Assembly (NCBI RefSeq): GCF_001510895.1
Contig: NZ_LPWA01000164.1
Coordinates: forward strand, 62,001-126,000
DNA: 64,000 bases
Origin: Mesorhizobium loti
GTDB taxonomy: Bacteria; Pseudomonadota; Alphaproteobacteria; Rhizobiales; Rhizobiaceae
Direction: 5' to 3'
Positions 28,593 through 36,934 of this stretch are shown here, in pieces (positions within the stretch are counted from its first letter, which is position 1; the number at the start of each line of letters is the position of its first letter). Made by a program: the position numbers and the translations under genes. Below the pieces are notes generated by a model. It searched no databases. It had not been told where the DNA came from and was given only the letters and a program-made list of their open reading frames with translations.

Positions 28593-28634
28593 CTCGCGAC
28601 GATCGATGGGGGCAACAGGAAAGCGAGGGCCGCT

Positions 28635-29480
28635 ATGCCGCAATCCGCGCAGCCAAACACACAGCAAGCCGCTCTCTGGAACGACGCCAGTGGAAAGGCC
28701 TGGGTCGAGATGCAGCCGATCCTCGACGGCGTGCTGGCGCCGTTCGAGAGCCTGGTGGTGGATGCCGGCTATCCCGGGGAAGGGGGTAATGTCCTGGACA
28801 TCGGCTGCGGCGCCGGCGCTACGACTCTGGCGATGGCGCGCCGCGTCGGGAACGACGGACGTTGTGTCGGGCTCGACATCTCGCAGCCGCTTGTCACGCT
28901 GGCGGCGGAGCGCGCGCGGGTGGAAGAGGTGGCAAACGCAAGTTTTGAAGTGGGCGATGCCCAGGCCTATGCGTTCGAATCTGGGCGCTTCGATGCTGTT
29001 GTCTCGCGCTTTGGTGTCATGTTCTTCGATGATCCCGTGGCAGCGTTCACCAACATAAGACAGGCCGCAAGGCGGGATGGCAAACTCGCCTTTGTCGCTT
29101 GGCGCAGTCCGGTCGAGAATGGTTTCCTGACGACCGCGGCGCGAGCGGCTGCGCCTTTCCTGCCGCCCGCATCCGTGCCAGACCCCGATGCGCCGGGACA
29201 GTTTGCCTTTGCGGACGGCGCCAAGGTGAAACGGATCCTTGAAGCGAGCGGCTGGTCATCGATCAAAGTCGAACGGGTGGACGTCCCGTGTCGGATCGCC
29301 GAAGGCGATCTGATGGCGTATGTCACCCGGCTAGGGCCGGTCGGCGCCGCGCTGCGCGAGGTTGACCAAGCAACGGCTGAAAAAATCACCGCGGTCTTGC
29401 CCGCTGCATTCGCGCCTTTCGTGGAGGGCGGTGAGGCTGGCTTCAATGCCGCCTGCTGGCTAGCGACGGCGCGGGCTTGA
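28635..29480 (+). CDS. SAM-dependent methyltransferase
   Basis: A 281-residue class I methyltransferase. Motif I is VLDIGCGAGATTLAMARRVG (near residue 55), the strand-2 acid is in VGLDISQPLV, and SFEVGDAQAY and FDAVVSRFGVMFFDDPVAAF follow. The DDP segment is typical of UbiE/COQ5-type and small-molecule methyltransferases. ATG 28635 has GAGGG upstream. It is the apparent target of the adjacent MerR regulator through the 19-base-spacer promoter. Substrate unknown; resistance or detoxification by methylation is possible given the regulator type. Confidence 0.88.
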   Translation: MPQSAQPNTQQAALWNDASGKAWVEMQPILDGVLAPFESLVVDAGYPGEGGNVLDIGCGAGATTLAMARRVGNDGRCVGLDISQPLVTLAAERARVEEVANASFEVGDAQAYAFESGRFDAVVSRFGVMFFDDPVAAFTNIRQAARRDGKLAFVAWRSPVENGFLTTAARAAAPFLPPASVPDPDAPGQFAFADGAKVKRILEASGWSSIKVERVDVPCRIAEGDLMAYVTRLGPVGAALREVDQATAEKITAVLPAAFAPFVEGGEAGFNAACWLATARA

Positions 29481-29626
29481 AGGGCGCCTTGTTATCGGAA
29501 AAACCGATATCGCCTTTCTGATAAATGAATTTGCGAAACCGGATTTTTCACAGCAATTTCTCACCAGGGAACAAAGCCGCTCGGGAACGCGGCTGTCGGG
29601 CACTGGGAGTTCCGACGTTCAGCTTG

Positions 29627-29671
29627 CGCATGATCCATTCCGAAAACCGGACCGGTTTCGGGGTCACGCGC
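29627..29671. repeat. GCATGATCC-type palindromic repeat
   Basis: GCGCATGATCC, CCGAAAACCGG and then CCGGTTTCGGGGTC with GCG at the end form an imperfect palindrome upstream of the polyamine-binding protein gene. It resembles the GCATGATC repeats common in rhizobia. Confidence 0.5.
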
Positions 29672-29686
29672 CAAAATGGGAGATCG

Positions 29687-30844
29687 ATGATGAATGCATT
29701 CCTGAAGTCATGCACGGCGTTGACGGTTGCGCTGACCTTCTCGGGTCAGGCGATCGCCCAGGTCAAGGAGCTCGGCAAGGGCGAGGGCGAGCTCAATATC
29801 ATCGCCTGGCCGGGCTATATCGAGCGCGGCGAGACCGACAAGAATTACGACTGGGTGACCGCCTTCGAGAAGGAGAGCGGCTGCAAGGTCAACGTCAAGA
29901 CCGCCAACACGTCGGACGAAATGGTGTCGCTGATGAACGAGGGCGGATTCGATCTCGTCACGGCTTCGGGCGATGCGTCGTTGCGGCTCGTCGCCGGCAA
30001 GCGCGTGCAGCCGATCAACACCGATCTCATCAAGAGCTGGAAGACGGTCGACGATCGGCTGAAGGACGCGCCCTGGTTCACCGTCGACAAGGTGCACTAT
30101 GGCATTCCCTATCAGTGGGGCCCGAACATCCTGATGTACAACACCGCCGTCTTCAAGGAAGCGCCCAAGAGCTGGAACGTCGTCTTCGAGGAAATGAAGC
30201 TGCCCGACGGCAAGTCGAACAAGGGCCGCGTCCAGGCCTATGACGGCCCGATCCACATTGCCGACGCCGCCAACTACCTGATGTTCCACAAGCCGGAACT
30301 CGGCATCAAGGACCCTTACGAGCTCAGCGAGGACCAGTACAAGGCGGCGCTCGATCTGTTGCGCACGCAGCGCACGCTGGTCGGCCGTTACTGGCATGAT
30401 GCCGCCATCCAGGTCGACGACTTCCAGAACGAAGGCGTGGTCGCTTCCGGCTCCTGGCCCTATCAGGTGAACACGCTGGTCGCCGCCAAGAAGCCGGTCG
30501 CGTCCACCGTTCCCGAAGAAGGCGTCACCGGCTGGGCCGACACCACCATGATGGAAGCCGACGCAGCCCATCCGAACTGCGCCTATATGTGGCTTGAGCA
30601 CTCGCTCTCGCCCAAGGTCCAGGGCGACGTCTCGTCCTGGTTCGGCTCGCTGCCGGTCGTGCCTGCCGCCTGCAAGGGCAACGAATTGCTCGGCGATGAA
30701 GGCTGCAAGACCAACGGCTACGACAATTTCGACAAGATCAAGTTCTGGAAGACGCCGGTGTCGAAATGCGCCAGCCAGAACGACCAGTGCGTGCCTTACT
30801 ACCGCTGGGTGTCGGACTATATCGGCGTCATCGGCGGTCGGTGA
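29687..30844 (+). CDS. Polyamine (putrescine/spermidine) ABC transporter binding protein
   Basis: A 385-residue periplasmic protein: signal peptide to about residue 26 (ALTVALTFSGQAIAQ), then a PotD/PotF-type fold with LNIIAWPGYIERG, YDWVTAFEKESGCKVNVKT, GEGDL-like EGELN, DLVTASGDASLRLVAG and YGIPYQWGPNILMYN. It delivers a polyamine to the permease encoded downstream. Four cysteines in the last 70 residues could form disulfides. Two adjacent ATGs (29687 and 29690) follow GGGAG. The operon continues with an ATPase, two permeases and an aminobutyraldehyde dehydrogenase, which points to putrescine as substrate. Confidence 0.9.
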   Translation: MMNAFLKSCTALTVALTFSGQAIAQVKELGKGEGELNIIAWPGYIERGETDKNYDWVTAFEKESGCKVNVKTANTSDEMVSLMNEGGFDLVTASGDASLRLVAGKRVQPINTDLIKSWKTVDDRLKDAPWFTVDKVHYGIPYQWGPNILMYNTAVFKEAPKSWNVVFEEMKLPDGKSNKGRVQAYDGPIHIADAANYLMFHKPELGIKDPYELSEDQYKAALDLLRTQRTLVGRYWHDAAIQVDDFQNEGVVASGSWPYQVNTLVAAKKPVASTVPEEGVTGWADTTMMEADAAHPNCAYMWLEHSLSPKVQGDVSSWFGSLPVVPAACKGNELLGDEGCKTNGYDNFDKIKFWKTPVSKCASQNDQCVPYYRWVSDYIGVIGGR

Positions 30845-30886
30845 GTTCGCCTAGCCTTTAGAAGTTGGCGCTGCCCCTCACCCTTA

Positions 30887-30967
30887 CCCTCTCCCCGTGA
30901 AGAACGGGGAGAGGGGGATCGCAGGCGCTGGAGTTTGTCCCTTCTCCCCGTCCTTCACGGGGAGAAG
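30887..30967. repeat. Two CTCCCCGT hairpins between binding protein and ATPase genes
   Basis: Stem 1 is 30887-30898 with 30904-30915 (12 pairs). Stem 2 is 30941-30951 with 30957-30967 (11 pairs). Both belong to the dispersed CTTCTCCCC family, in opposite orientation. After the binding-protein gene they could protect its mRNA and reduce downstream expression, as is common in ABC operons. Confidence 0.7.
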
Positions 30968-31034
30968 ATGCCGGCAGGCGGATGAGGGCAGCGCAGACGC
31001 CCGAATTTGAGAGCCTGAAGCTTCAGGACAGCCC

Positions 31035-32033
31035 ATGACCTCCGCCGTTTCCTTCAAACAAGTCTCGCGCCATTTCGGCAGCGTGCGCGCCGTCGATGCG
31101 GTCGATCTCGACATCGTGCCGGGCGAGTTCTTCGCCATGCTCGGGCCGTCCGGCTCGGGCAAGACGACATGCCTCAGGCTGATCGCCGGCTTCGAGCAGC
31201 CGACGGCGGGGTCGATCTCGATCTTTGGCGAACGCGCCGAAGGCGTTCCGCCCTATCGCCGCAACGTCAACACCGTCTTCCAGGACTACGCGCTGTTCCC
31301 GCACCTGAATGTGCTCGACAACGTCGCCTACGGCCTGATGGTCAAGGGCGTCGGCAAGGCCGAGCGGCTGAAGGCGGCGGAAGAGGCGCTCTCGCTGGTC
31401 CGGCTGCCGGGCTATGGCGCCCGGCGTCCCGGCCAGCTCTCCGGCGGCCAGCGCCAGCGCGTCGCGCTCGCCCGTGCGCTGGTCAACCAGCCCAAGGTGC
31501 TGCTGCTCGACGAGCCGCTCGGCGCGCTCGACCTCAAGCTGCGCGAGAACATGCAGGAAGAGCTGAAGTCGCTGCAGAAGGTGCTCGGCATCACCTTCGT
31601 CTTCGTCACCCACGACCAGGGTGAGGCGCTGTCGATGGCCGACCGCGTCGCCGTCTTCAACGATGGCAGGATCATGCAGGTCGGCACGCCGGAGGATATC
31701 TACCAGCGGCCAAAGACACGCTTCGTCGCCGATTTCGTCGGTTCGTCGAACGTGCTGCCGCCGGATTTCGTCCAGCGCTATTCCGGACAGCATCGCTGGG
31801 GCAGCCTGCGGCCTGAGTCCATTCGTGTCGCGAGCGCGACAAGCGGCGACGGCGTTGCCGCGCGCCTCGTCGGCACCAACTATCTCGGCGCCACGACCAG
31901 GCTGGCGCTCGATGCCGATGGGCTCAGGCTCCACGCCATGGTACCGGCGGGAACGGCGCTGCCGGCGGAGGGCGAGGCGGTCATGCTCACCTTCAGCCGG
32001 GAAAGCCTGCATCTGATGGACGAGTCGGCATGA
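31035..32033 (+). CDS. potA: Polyamine ABC transporter ATPase
   Basis: A 332-residue PotA-type ATPase. Walker A is GPSGSGKTT, the Q-loop is in VFQDYALFPHLNVLDNVAYG, the signature is QLSGGQRQRVALARAL, Walker B is LLLDEPLGALD and the switch is FVTHDQGEAL. A TOBE domain follows (about 250-330) with SLRPESIRV and LVGTNYLGATTRL. It powers uptake with the two permeases encoded downstream. AGGA lies near the ATG. A 226-base repeat region separates it from the first permease gene. Confidence 0.93.
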   Translation: MTSAVSFKQVSRHFGSVRAVDAVDLDIVPGEFFAMLGPSGSGKTTCLRLIAGFEQPTAGSISIFGERAEGVPPYRRNVNTVFQDYALFPHLNVLDNVAYGLMVKGVGKAERLKAAEEALSLVRLPGYGARRPGQLSGGQRQRVALARALVNQPKVLLLDEPLGALDLKLRENMQEELKSLQKVLGITFVFVTHDQGEALSMADRVAVFNDGRIMQVGTPEDIYQRPKTRFVADFVGSSNVLPPDFVQRYSGQHRWGSLRPESIRVASATSGDGVAARLVGTNYLGATTRLALDADGLRLHAMVPAGTALPAEGEAVMLTFSRESLHLMDESA

Positions 32034-32050
32034 GAACGGTTTGCGCGAGG

Positions 32051-32207
32051 CACCCCCCTCTGTCCTGCCGGACATCTCCCCCGCAAGGGGGGAGATTGAT
32101 TGGCACCACTACCTTCGCCAATTTTCAACGTTGCAGAACTGGCGAGGCACGCAAGCTGCTGATCTCCCCCCTTGCGGGGGAGATGTCCGGCAGGACAGAG
32201 GGGGGTG
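32051..32207. repeat. Perfect 46-bp inverted repeat, 65 bases apart
   Basis: Arm 32051-32096 is the exact reverse complement of 32162-32207. Each arm holds the CCCCCTCTGTCC/TGCCGGACA core seen at 7491 plus a CTCCCCCGCAAGGGGGGAG inner dyad. The 65-base centre contains CGTTGCAGAACTGGCG. It interrupts the polyamine operon between the ATPase and first permease genes. There are no target-site duplications or ORF, so it is a structured repeat and not an IS. Confidence 0.85.
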
Positions 32208-32259
32208 TGACGGATCTCGGCCTTGCCGCGATTGATCCAATCGACATGGCGGTGGCGTC

Positions 32260-33225
32260 ATGACCATCGCCGCGCTCAATTCCAATCCCCCGCCGACCAT
32301 TCTGCCCCGCAACGGCGGCGTGCGCGGCGCGCTCTCCGACCTCTTCTGGCGCCGGCCGCAGCTCTTGCTCCTGTTCATGCTGCTGCCGCCGGTGCTTTGG
32401 CTCGGCATCGTCTATATCGGCTCACTGTTCGCCCTGCTTTTGCAGAGCTTCTTCTCCATCGACGAGTTCTCCGGCCTCATCAACCGCGAGTTCACGCTGA
32501 AGACCTATGGCGACCTGTTCCAGGCCGCCAACCTCGATATCATCCTGCGCACGGTGACGATGGCCGCCCTCGTCACACTGGCCTCGGCCGTCATCGCCTT
32601 CCCCATCGCCTACTATGCGGCTCGCTATGCGCGCGGCCGCTGGAAGGCGCTGTTCTATCTCGGCGTCATGCTGCCGCTCTGGTCGAGCTATCTCGTCAAG
32701 ATCTACGCCTGGAAGCTGATCCTTGCCAAGGAAGGCATCCTCACCTGGCTGCTCGCCAAGCTGAACCTGCTTTGGCTGCTCGATGCCTGGCTGTCGCTGC
32801 CGATCGTCGGCGGCAACTCGCTCTCGGTCTCCTTCACCGGCACCTTCATCGTCTTCGTCTATGTCTGGCTACCCTTCATGATCCTGCCCGTGCAGGCCGC
32901 GCTCGAGCGCGTGCCCGGCAATCTGGTCGAGGCCTCGTCCGATCTCGGCGCTTCGCCCGGCCAGACCTTCCGCAACGTGCTGTTTCCGCTGGCGCTGCCG
33001 GGCATCGTCGCCGGCTCGATCTTCACCTTCTCGCTGACATTGGGTGACTACATCATCCCGCAGATCATCGGCACCTCGCGTCTGTTCATCGGCCAGGCCG
33101 TCTATTCGCAGCAGGGCACGGCCGGCAACATCCCTTTAGCCGCCGCCTTCACCGTGGTGCCCATCGTCATCATGGGCTTCTACCTCTGGGGCGCCAAGCG
33201 AATGGGGGCTTTCGATGCGCTCTGA
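32260..33225 (+). CDS. Polyamine ABC transporter permease (PotB-like)
   Basis: A 321-residue inner-membrane protein with about six transmembrane helices and the conserved EAA loop near residues 222-240 (VPGNLVEASSDLGASPGQTF). A leading 25-residue cytoplasmic tail and FSIDEFSGLINREFTLKTY periplasmic loop are typical of PotB/PotH. It pairs with the next permease and overlaps it by 11 bases, so translation is coupled. The ATG at 32260 lies within GGTGGCGTC context without a strong ribosome-binding site. Confidence 0.92.
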   Translation: MTIAALNSNPPPTILPRNGGVRGALSDLFWRRPQLLLLFMLLPPVLWLGIVYIGSLFALLLQSFFSIDEFSGLINREFTLKTYGDLFQAANLDIILRTVTMAALVTLASAVIAFPIAYYAARYARGRWKALFYLGVMLPLWSSYLVKIYAWKLILAKEGILTWLLAKLNLLWLLDAWLSLPIVGGNSLSVSFTGTFIVFVYVWLPFMILPVQAALERVPGNLVEASSDLGASPGQTFRNVLFPLALPGIVAGSIFTFSLTLGDYIIPQIIGTSRLFIGQAVYSQQGTAGNIPLAAAFTVVPIVIMGFYLWGAKRMGAFDAL

Positions 33226-34030
33226 TCGCGGCCAATCCGCTCCGCTCGGCCTGAAGATCGCCGCCGCCTGCGGCCTGCTCTTCCTGCATCTGCCGATCCT
33301 CCTAATCTTCGTCTACGCCTTCACGACCGAAGAAAAGAGCTTCGTCTGGCCGCCGCCCGGGCTCACCACGCAATGGTTCGCCGTCACCTGGAACCGGCCG
33401 GATGTGTGGGAGGCGCTGTCGCTGTCGATCCGCGTCGCTGCCATCTCGACGGGAATCGCGCTGGTGCTCGGCACGCTTTGCGCCGCGGCCGTCTCGCGGA
33501 CGCGCTTCTTCGGCCGCGAGACCATCTCACTGCTCGTCATCCTGCCGATCGCGCTGCCCGGCATCATCACCGGCATCGCCCTGCGCTCGGCCTTTGCACT
33601 CGCCGACATCCCGTTCTCGTTCTGGACGATCGTGCTCGGCCACGCCACCTTCTGCGTGGTTGTCGTCTATAACAACGCCGTCGCCCGTTTCCGCCGCACC
33701 TCGGGCTCGATGATCGAGGCCTCGATGGATCTCGGCGCCGATGGCTTCCAGACGTTTAGGCATGTCGTGCTGCCCAACATTGCCACAGCGCTCCTTGCCG
33801 GCGGCATGCTCGCCTTCGCGCTGTCCTTCGATGAGGTCATCGTCACCACCTTCACCGCCGGCCAGCAGCAGACCGTGCCGATCTGGATGCTCGAGGAGTT
33901 GATCCGTCCGCGCCAGCGCCCGGTCACCAACGTCGTCGCCATGGTCGTCGTGCTGGTGACGCTGCTGCCGATCCTGCTGGCCTATTACCTGACCCGCGAC
34001 GGCGACCAGATCGCCGGTTCGGGCAAATGA
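33215..34030 (+). CDS. Polyamine ABC transporter permease (PotC-like)
   Basis: A 271-residue permease with six predicted helices and the EAA loop (SMIEASMDLGADGFQTF, near residues 168-184). It includes FVWPPPGLTTQWF, a periplasmic segment common to PotC/PotI. It forms the channel heterodimer with the upstream permease, starting inside that gene. The aldehyde dehydrogenase gene follows after about 100 bases of repeat. Confidence 0.92.
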   Translation: MRSDRGQSAPLGLKIAAACGLLFLHLPILLIFVYAFTTEEKSFVWPPPGLTTQWFAVTWNRPDVWEALSLSIRVAAISTGIALVLGTLCAAAVSRTRFFGRETISLLVILPIALPGIITGIALRSAFALADIPFSFWTIVLGHATFCVVVVYNNAVARFRRTSGSMIEASMDLGADGFQTFRHVVLPNIATALLAGGMLAFALSFDEVIVTTFTAGQQQTVPIWMLEELIRPRQRPVTNVVAMVVVLVTLLPILLAYYLTRDGDQIAGSGK

Positions 34031-34035
34031 AGAAC

Positions 34036-34107
34036 AGCGAATAGGGAATAGCGAATAACGAATAGGGAAAAGTCGACCGCCAACCTATTCGCTACTCGCT
34101 ATTCGCT
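34036..34107. repeat. GCGAATAG inverted array between potC-like and patD genes
   Basis: Repeats of GCGAATA(G) run forward at 34036-34076 and in reverse as CTATTCGCTACTCGCTATTCG at 34085-34105, able to fold into one long hairpin. The AT-rich units stand out from the surrounding sequence. The arms end 26 bases before the patD start, upstream of its ribosome-binding site. Confidence 0.7.
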
Positions 34108-34133
34108 ACCGCTCCTGATCAAGGAGAAACCTT

Positions 34134-35561
34134 ATGGACACCCAGATGCTGATCGGCTCGAAATTCGAGAAGGGCACCGAAACCGAGGAGCCGATCCTCA
34201 ATCCCAAGACCGGGGCGACCATCCTCAACTTGGCCGAGGCGAGCCCGGCGCAGATCGAGGCGGCGGTGGCTGCGGCCGAGAAGGCCTTCGCCACCTGGTC
34301 GCGCACGACACCGGCGCAGCGCTCCGGCTATCTCCTGAAGATCGCCGACCGCATCGAATCTGAGGCAAAAGAATTCGCCGCGCTCGAGGCGCTGAACTGC
34401 GGCAAGCCGATCAACGCCGTGCTCAATGACGAGATTCCCGCGATCGTCGACTGCTACCGCTTCTTTGCCGGCGCTGTCCGCTCGATGCCCGGCCAGGTGG
34501 CGGGCGAATACCTGCCAGGCCACACCTCGATGGTTCGGCGCGATCCGATCGGCGTCGTCGCCTCGATCGCGCCGTGGAACTATCCGCTGATGATGATGGC
34601 CTGGAAGCTGGCGCCGGCGATCGGCGGCGGTAACACGGTCGTCTTCAAGCCATCCGAGCAGACGCCGCTGACGACGCTGAAGCTGGCCAAGATCCTCGCC
34701 GAGATCCTGCCCGAGGGTGTCGTCAATGTCGTGCTCGGCCGCGGCGACAGCGTCGGCAACACGCTGATCAACCACCCCAAGGTCAACATGATCTCGATCA
34801 CCGGCGATGTCGCCACCGGCAAGAAGGTGCTGCAGGCTGCCGCCAAGTCGGTCAAGCGCACGCATCTCGAGCTCGGCGGCAAGGCGCCGGTCATCGTCTT
34901 CGACGACGCCGACCTCGGCGCCGTGGTCAACGGGCTGCGCGCCTTCGGCTATTACAATGCCGGCCAGGACTGCACCGCCGCCTGCCGCATCTATGCCGGC
35001 AGGAAGATCTACGACAAGCTCGTCGCCGACCTTTCCTCGGCGGTCTCGACCATCAAGTACAATCTCGCCGACGACACCGAGAACGAGATCGGGCCGCTGA
35101 TCTCGCGCCGCCAGCGCGACCGTGTGTCGAGCTTCGTCGAGCGCGCCTCGGAACTGAAGCACATCGAGATCACCACCGGCGGCAAGCCTGGTGAGGGCTC
35201 CGGCTTCTACTACCAGCCGACGGTGGTCGCCGGCGCGCTCCAGGAAGACGAGATCGTGCGCCGCGAGGTGTTCGGCCCGGTCGTCTCGGTCACCCGCTTC
35301 TCGGAGGTCGACGAAGCCGTGAACTGGGCGAATGACAGCGATTATGGCCTTGCCTCGTCGGTGTGGACCAAGGACATCTCACGCGCCATGGCGACCGCCG
35401 CTCGGCTGCAGTACGGCTGCACCTGGATCAACACCCACTTCATGCTGACCAACGAGATGCCGCATGGCGGCCTCAAGCAGTCCGGCTACGGCAAGGACAT
35501 GTCGCTCTACGCGCTGGAGGATTACACCGCCGTTCGCCACGTCATGGTGGCGCACGGCTAA
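34134..35561 (+). CDS. patD: Gamma-aminobutyraldehyde dehydrogenase
   Basis: A 475-residue NAD-linked aldehyde dehydrogenase that oxidises 4-aminobutanal (from putrescine) to GABA. It tracks E. coli PatD closely: NCGKPINAVLNDEIPAIVDC, RRDPIGVVASIAPWNYPLMM, FKPSEQTPLTTLKLA, the Glu of LELGGKAPVIVFDDAD and the catalytic Cys of YYNAGQDCTAACRIYA, then WINTHFMLTNEMPHGG. AAGGAG precedes ATG 34134. As the last gene of the polyamine operon it links uptake to catabolism; the putrescine transaminase or oxidase needed first is not in this window. Confidence 0.94.
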   Translation: MDTQMLIGSKFEKGTETEEPILNPKTGATILNLAEASPAQIEAAVAAAEKAFATWSRTTPAQRSGYLLKIADRIESEAKEFAALEALNCGKPINAVLNDEIPAIVDCYRFFAGAVRSMPGQVAGEYLPGHTSMVRRDPIGVVASIAPWNYPLMMMAWKLAPAIGGGNTVVFKPSEQTPLTTLKLAKILAEILPEGVVNVVLGRGDSVGNTLINHPKVNMISITGDVATGKKVLQAAAKSVKRTHLELGGKAPVIVFDDADLGAVVNGLRAFGYYNAGQDCTAACRIYAGRKIYDKLVADLSSAVSTIKYNLADDTENEIGPLISRRQRDRVSSFVERASELKHIEITTGGKPGEGSGFYYQPTVVAGALQEDEIVRREVFGPVVSVTRFSEVDEAVNWANDSDYGLASSVWTKDISRAMATAARLQYGCTWINTHFMLTNEMPHGGLKQSGYGKDMSLYALEDYTAVRHVMVAHG

Positions 35562-35603
35562 ACAGGAAGGAAGGCAAGCATTCAACCAGGGAGGAAAACA
35601 ACT

Positions 35604-36088
35604 ATGCAACGCCGCCAGTTTCTGACATCAGCAGCCATCGCCGCCACGCTTTTCGCCGTCACGCCGTCCTTTGCCGGAGACACCGCACAGTCGGTGGTCG
35701 AGGCCTATGTCGCGGCCTGGAATGCGCATGACTCGACCAAGCCGCCGGCTACTTTGCCGATGACGTGACCTATTACGACGCGTCCGTCGGCAAGCCGGTG
35801 GCCGGCAAGGACGCCGCCAAGACCGGTGTCATCGACAACTTCCTGAAGGCCGTTCCCGATGCCGTCTGGACGATGAAGGGCAAGCCGTTGGTCGACGGCG
35901 ACCGCGTCTCCTTCGAATGGGAGTTCTCCGGCACCAACACCGGCGCCTGGGGGGACGGCACCGCCGCTACCGGCAAGAAGTTCTCCTTCACCGGCGCCTC
36001 GATGTTTTCGATCAAGGACGGCAAGATCGCGACCCAGAGCGACTATTACGACGCGCTCGGCTTCTACAAGCAACTCGGCCTGATGTAG
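35604..36088 (+). pseudogene. Exported NTF2-like (SnoaL) protein, one frameshift
   Basis: When repaired, a 161-residue protein with signal peptide MQRRQFLTSAAIAATLFAV cleaved near SFAG, followed by one NTF2-like/SnoaL domain (VVEAYVAAWNAHD, ADDVTYYDASVG, GDRVSFEWEFSGTNTG, MFSIKDGKIATQSDYYD). The frame is lost at ACCAAGCCGCC near 35741: one more G gives DSTKAAGYFADDV and continues to 36088. GGGAGG precedes the ATG. It lies 42 bases after patD and may be the last gene of that operon, or belong with the NTF2-like gene at 36494. Function unknown. Confidence 0.8.
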
Positions 36089-36095
36089 GGCAAAT

Positions 36096-36128
36096 CTTTC
36101 TTCTCCCCGTGAAACGGGGAGAAGAAAG
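36096..36128. terminator. 15-bp perfect hairpin between convergent genes
   Basis: CTTTCTTCTCCCCGT (36096-36110) pairs fully with 36114-36128 around GAA. The outer part of each arm is T/A-rich, giving a short run of Ts on both strands, so it can serve both the SnoaL-type transcript and the opposing operon. It is another member of the CTTCTCCCC family. Confidence 0.6.
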
Positions 36129-36135
36129 CAGGCCA

Positions 36136-36456
36136 CTACTCCACGATCCGGAAGATCTGCCAGAGGCTGGTGCCCGACACGATATAGGGCTCCAGCTCCT
36201 TGCCCCATTTGGCGTGCGCGTCGATCTTGGCGATCTTGGCGAAGAGCGCCTCCAACTGAGCCAGGCTTTCGACCTGGTGGTGAGCCTCGATCGTCGCTTC
36301 GCGCGCGCCGACGGAACCGGTCATGAGTTGGAACTTCAGGTCGGCAAGCCCGACCTGCGAGCCGATCTCGCGCTCCCATTTCCGCATCAGCTCGAGCGCG
36401 GTCTGCTTGTGACCGAACTTCGCGTCGATCTGCCATCTGGCACTGAACATCGTCAT
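36136..36456 (-). CDS. Small protein of unknown function, 106 residues
   Basis: Starts MTMFSARWQIDAKFGHKQTALELM. It is mixed alpha/beta in pattern, without cysteines, signal or membrane segment, and ends SGTSLWQIFRIVE. The size and the phrase ARWQIDAKFGHKQTALELMRKWE recall dimeric alpha-beta barrel (NIPSNAP/ABM-type) proteins, but I cannot assign a family. GGGAGGAGA directly precedes ATG 36456; ATG 36450 is better spaced. It is the last gene of a three-gene minus-strand operon with an NTF2-like and an AhpD-like protein. Confidence 0.7.
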   Translation of the reverse strand: MTMFSARWQIDAKFGHKQTALELMRKWEREIGSQVGLADLKFQLMTGSVGAREATIEAHHQVESLAQLEALFAKIAKIDAHAKWGKELEPYIVSGTSLWQIFRIVE

Positions 36457-36493
36457 TCTCCTCCCTGATTTGCGGTTGAGCCCGCGGTTGATC

Positions 36494-36856
36494 CTACTCG
36501 TCCCAGGCCTGCACGACCGTCTGCCGCGCGATGCGGCCGTTCTTCAGCTCCAGCATCGCCGCGCAGAACACCTTCGTGCCGTCCGGATAGGCACAGGCCT
36601 GGGTGAAGGCGAGGCTGTCGCCCTCGGCGATGGTGGTGTCGACCTTGTGGGTCATCGCCCGGCTGCAGATGTCGTCCCAGAAGATGCTGATCGCCGCACG
36701 GCCGCGGATTTCGCGCGGCTTGCTGGGCGGGTTGTTGCGGTCGATCACCCGCACGACCGCATCGTCGTTGTAGAAGCTCGACAGCAGCTTGCCGTCGCGG
36801 CCTTCGATCGCCTTCTTGATCGCCGCGCCGTCCACCGTTTGGGTCTTGGTCAGCAT
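36494..36856 (-). CDS. NTF2-like/SnoaL-type protein
   Basis: A 120-residue cytosolic protein with a single NTF2-like domain: IKKAIEGRDGKLLSSFYNDD, AVVRVIDRNNPPSKPREIRG, then GDSLAFTQACAYPDG and MLELKNGRIARQTVVQAWDE. It keeps the usual cone-shaped pocket pattern of SnoaL-like polyketide cyclases and isomerases, but the activity is not readable. ATG 36856 is preceded by GGAGGATGAA, a context identical to that of the AhpD-like gene upstream in the operon. Longer in-frame starts are not supported. Confidence 0.82.
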   Translation of the reverse strand: MLTKTQTVDGAAIKKAIEGRDGKLLSSFYNDDAVVRVIDRNNPPSKPREIRGRAAISIFWDDICSRAMTHKVDTTIAEGDSLAFTQACAYPDGTKVFCAAMLELKNGRIARQTVVQAWDE

Positions 36857-36934
36857 TTCATCCTCCCTGTGCCCGTTCCTCGGGCGGCTGATGGGCAAAG
36901 CGCTGCCCGGCGGACAGCGCCGGGCAGGGGTTCC

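Noticed and set aside
32051..32207. Ends of an insertion sequence
   Set aside because: Only 65 bases lie between the arms, with no ORF and no flanking duplication. The core recurs elsewhere as a simple hairpin.
35604..36088. Programmed frameshifting in the SnoaL-type gene
   Set aside because: The site is ACCAAGCCGCC with no slippery heptamer or downstream structure at the right distance, and it has the same loss-of-a-doubled-base form as the other lesions.
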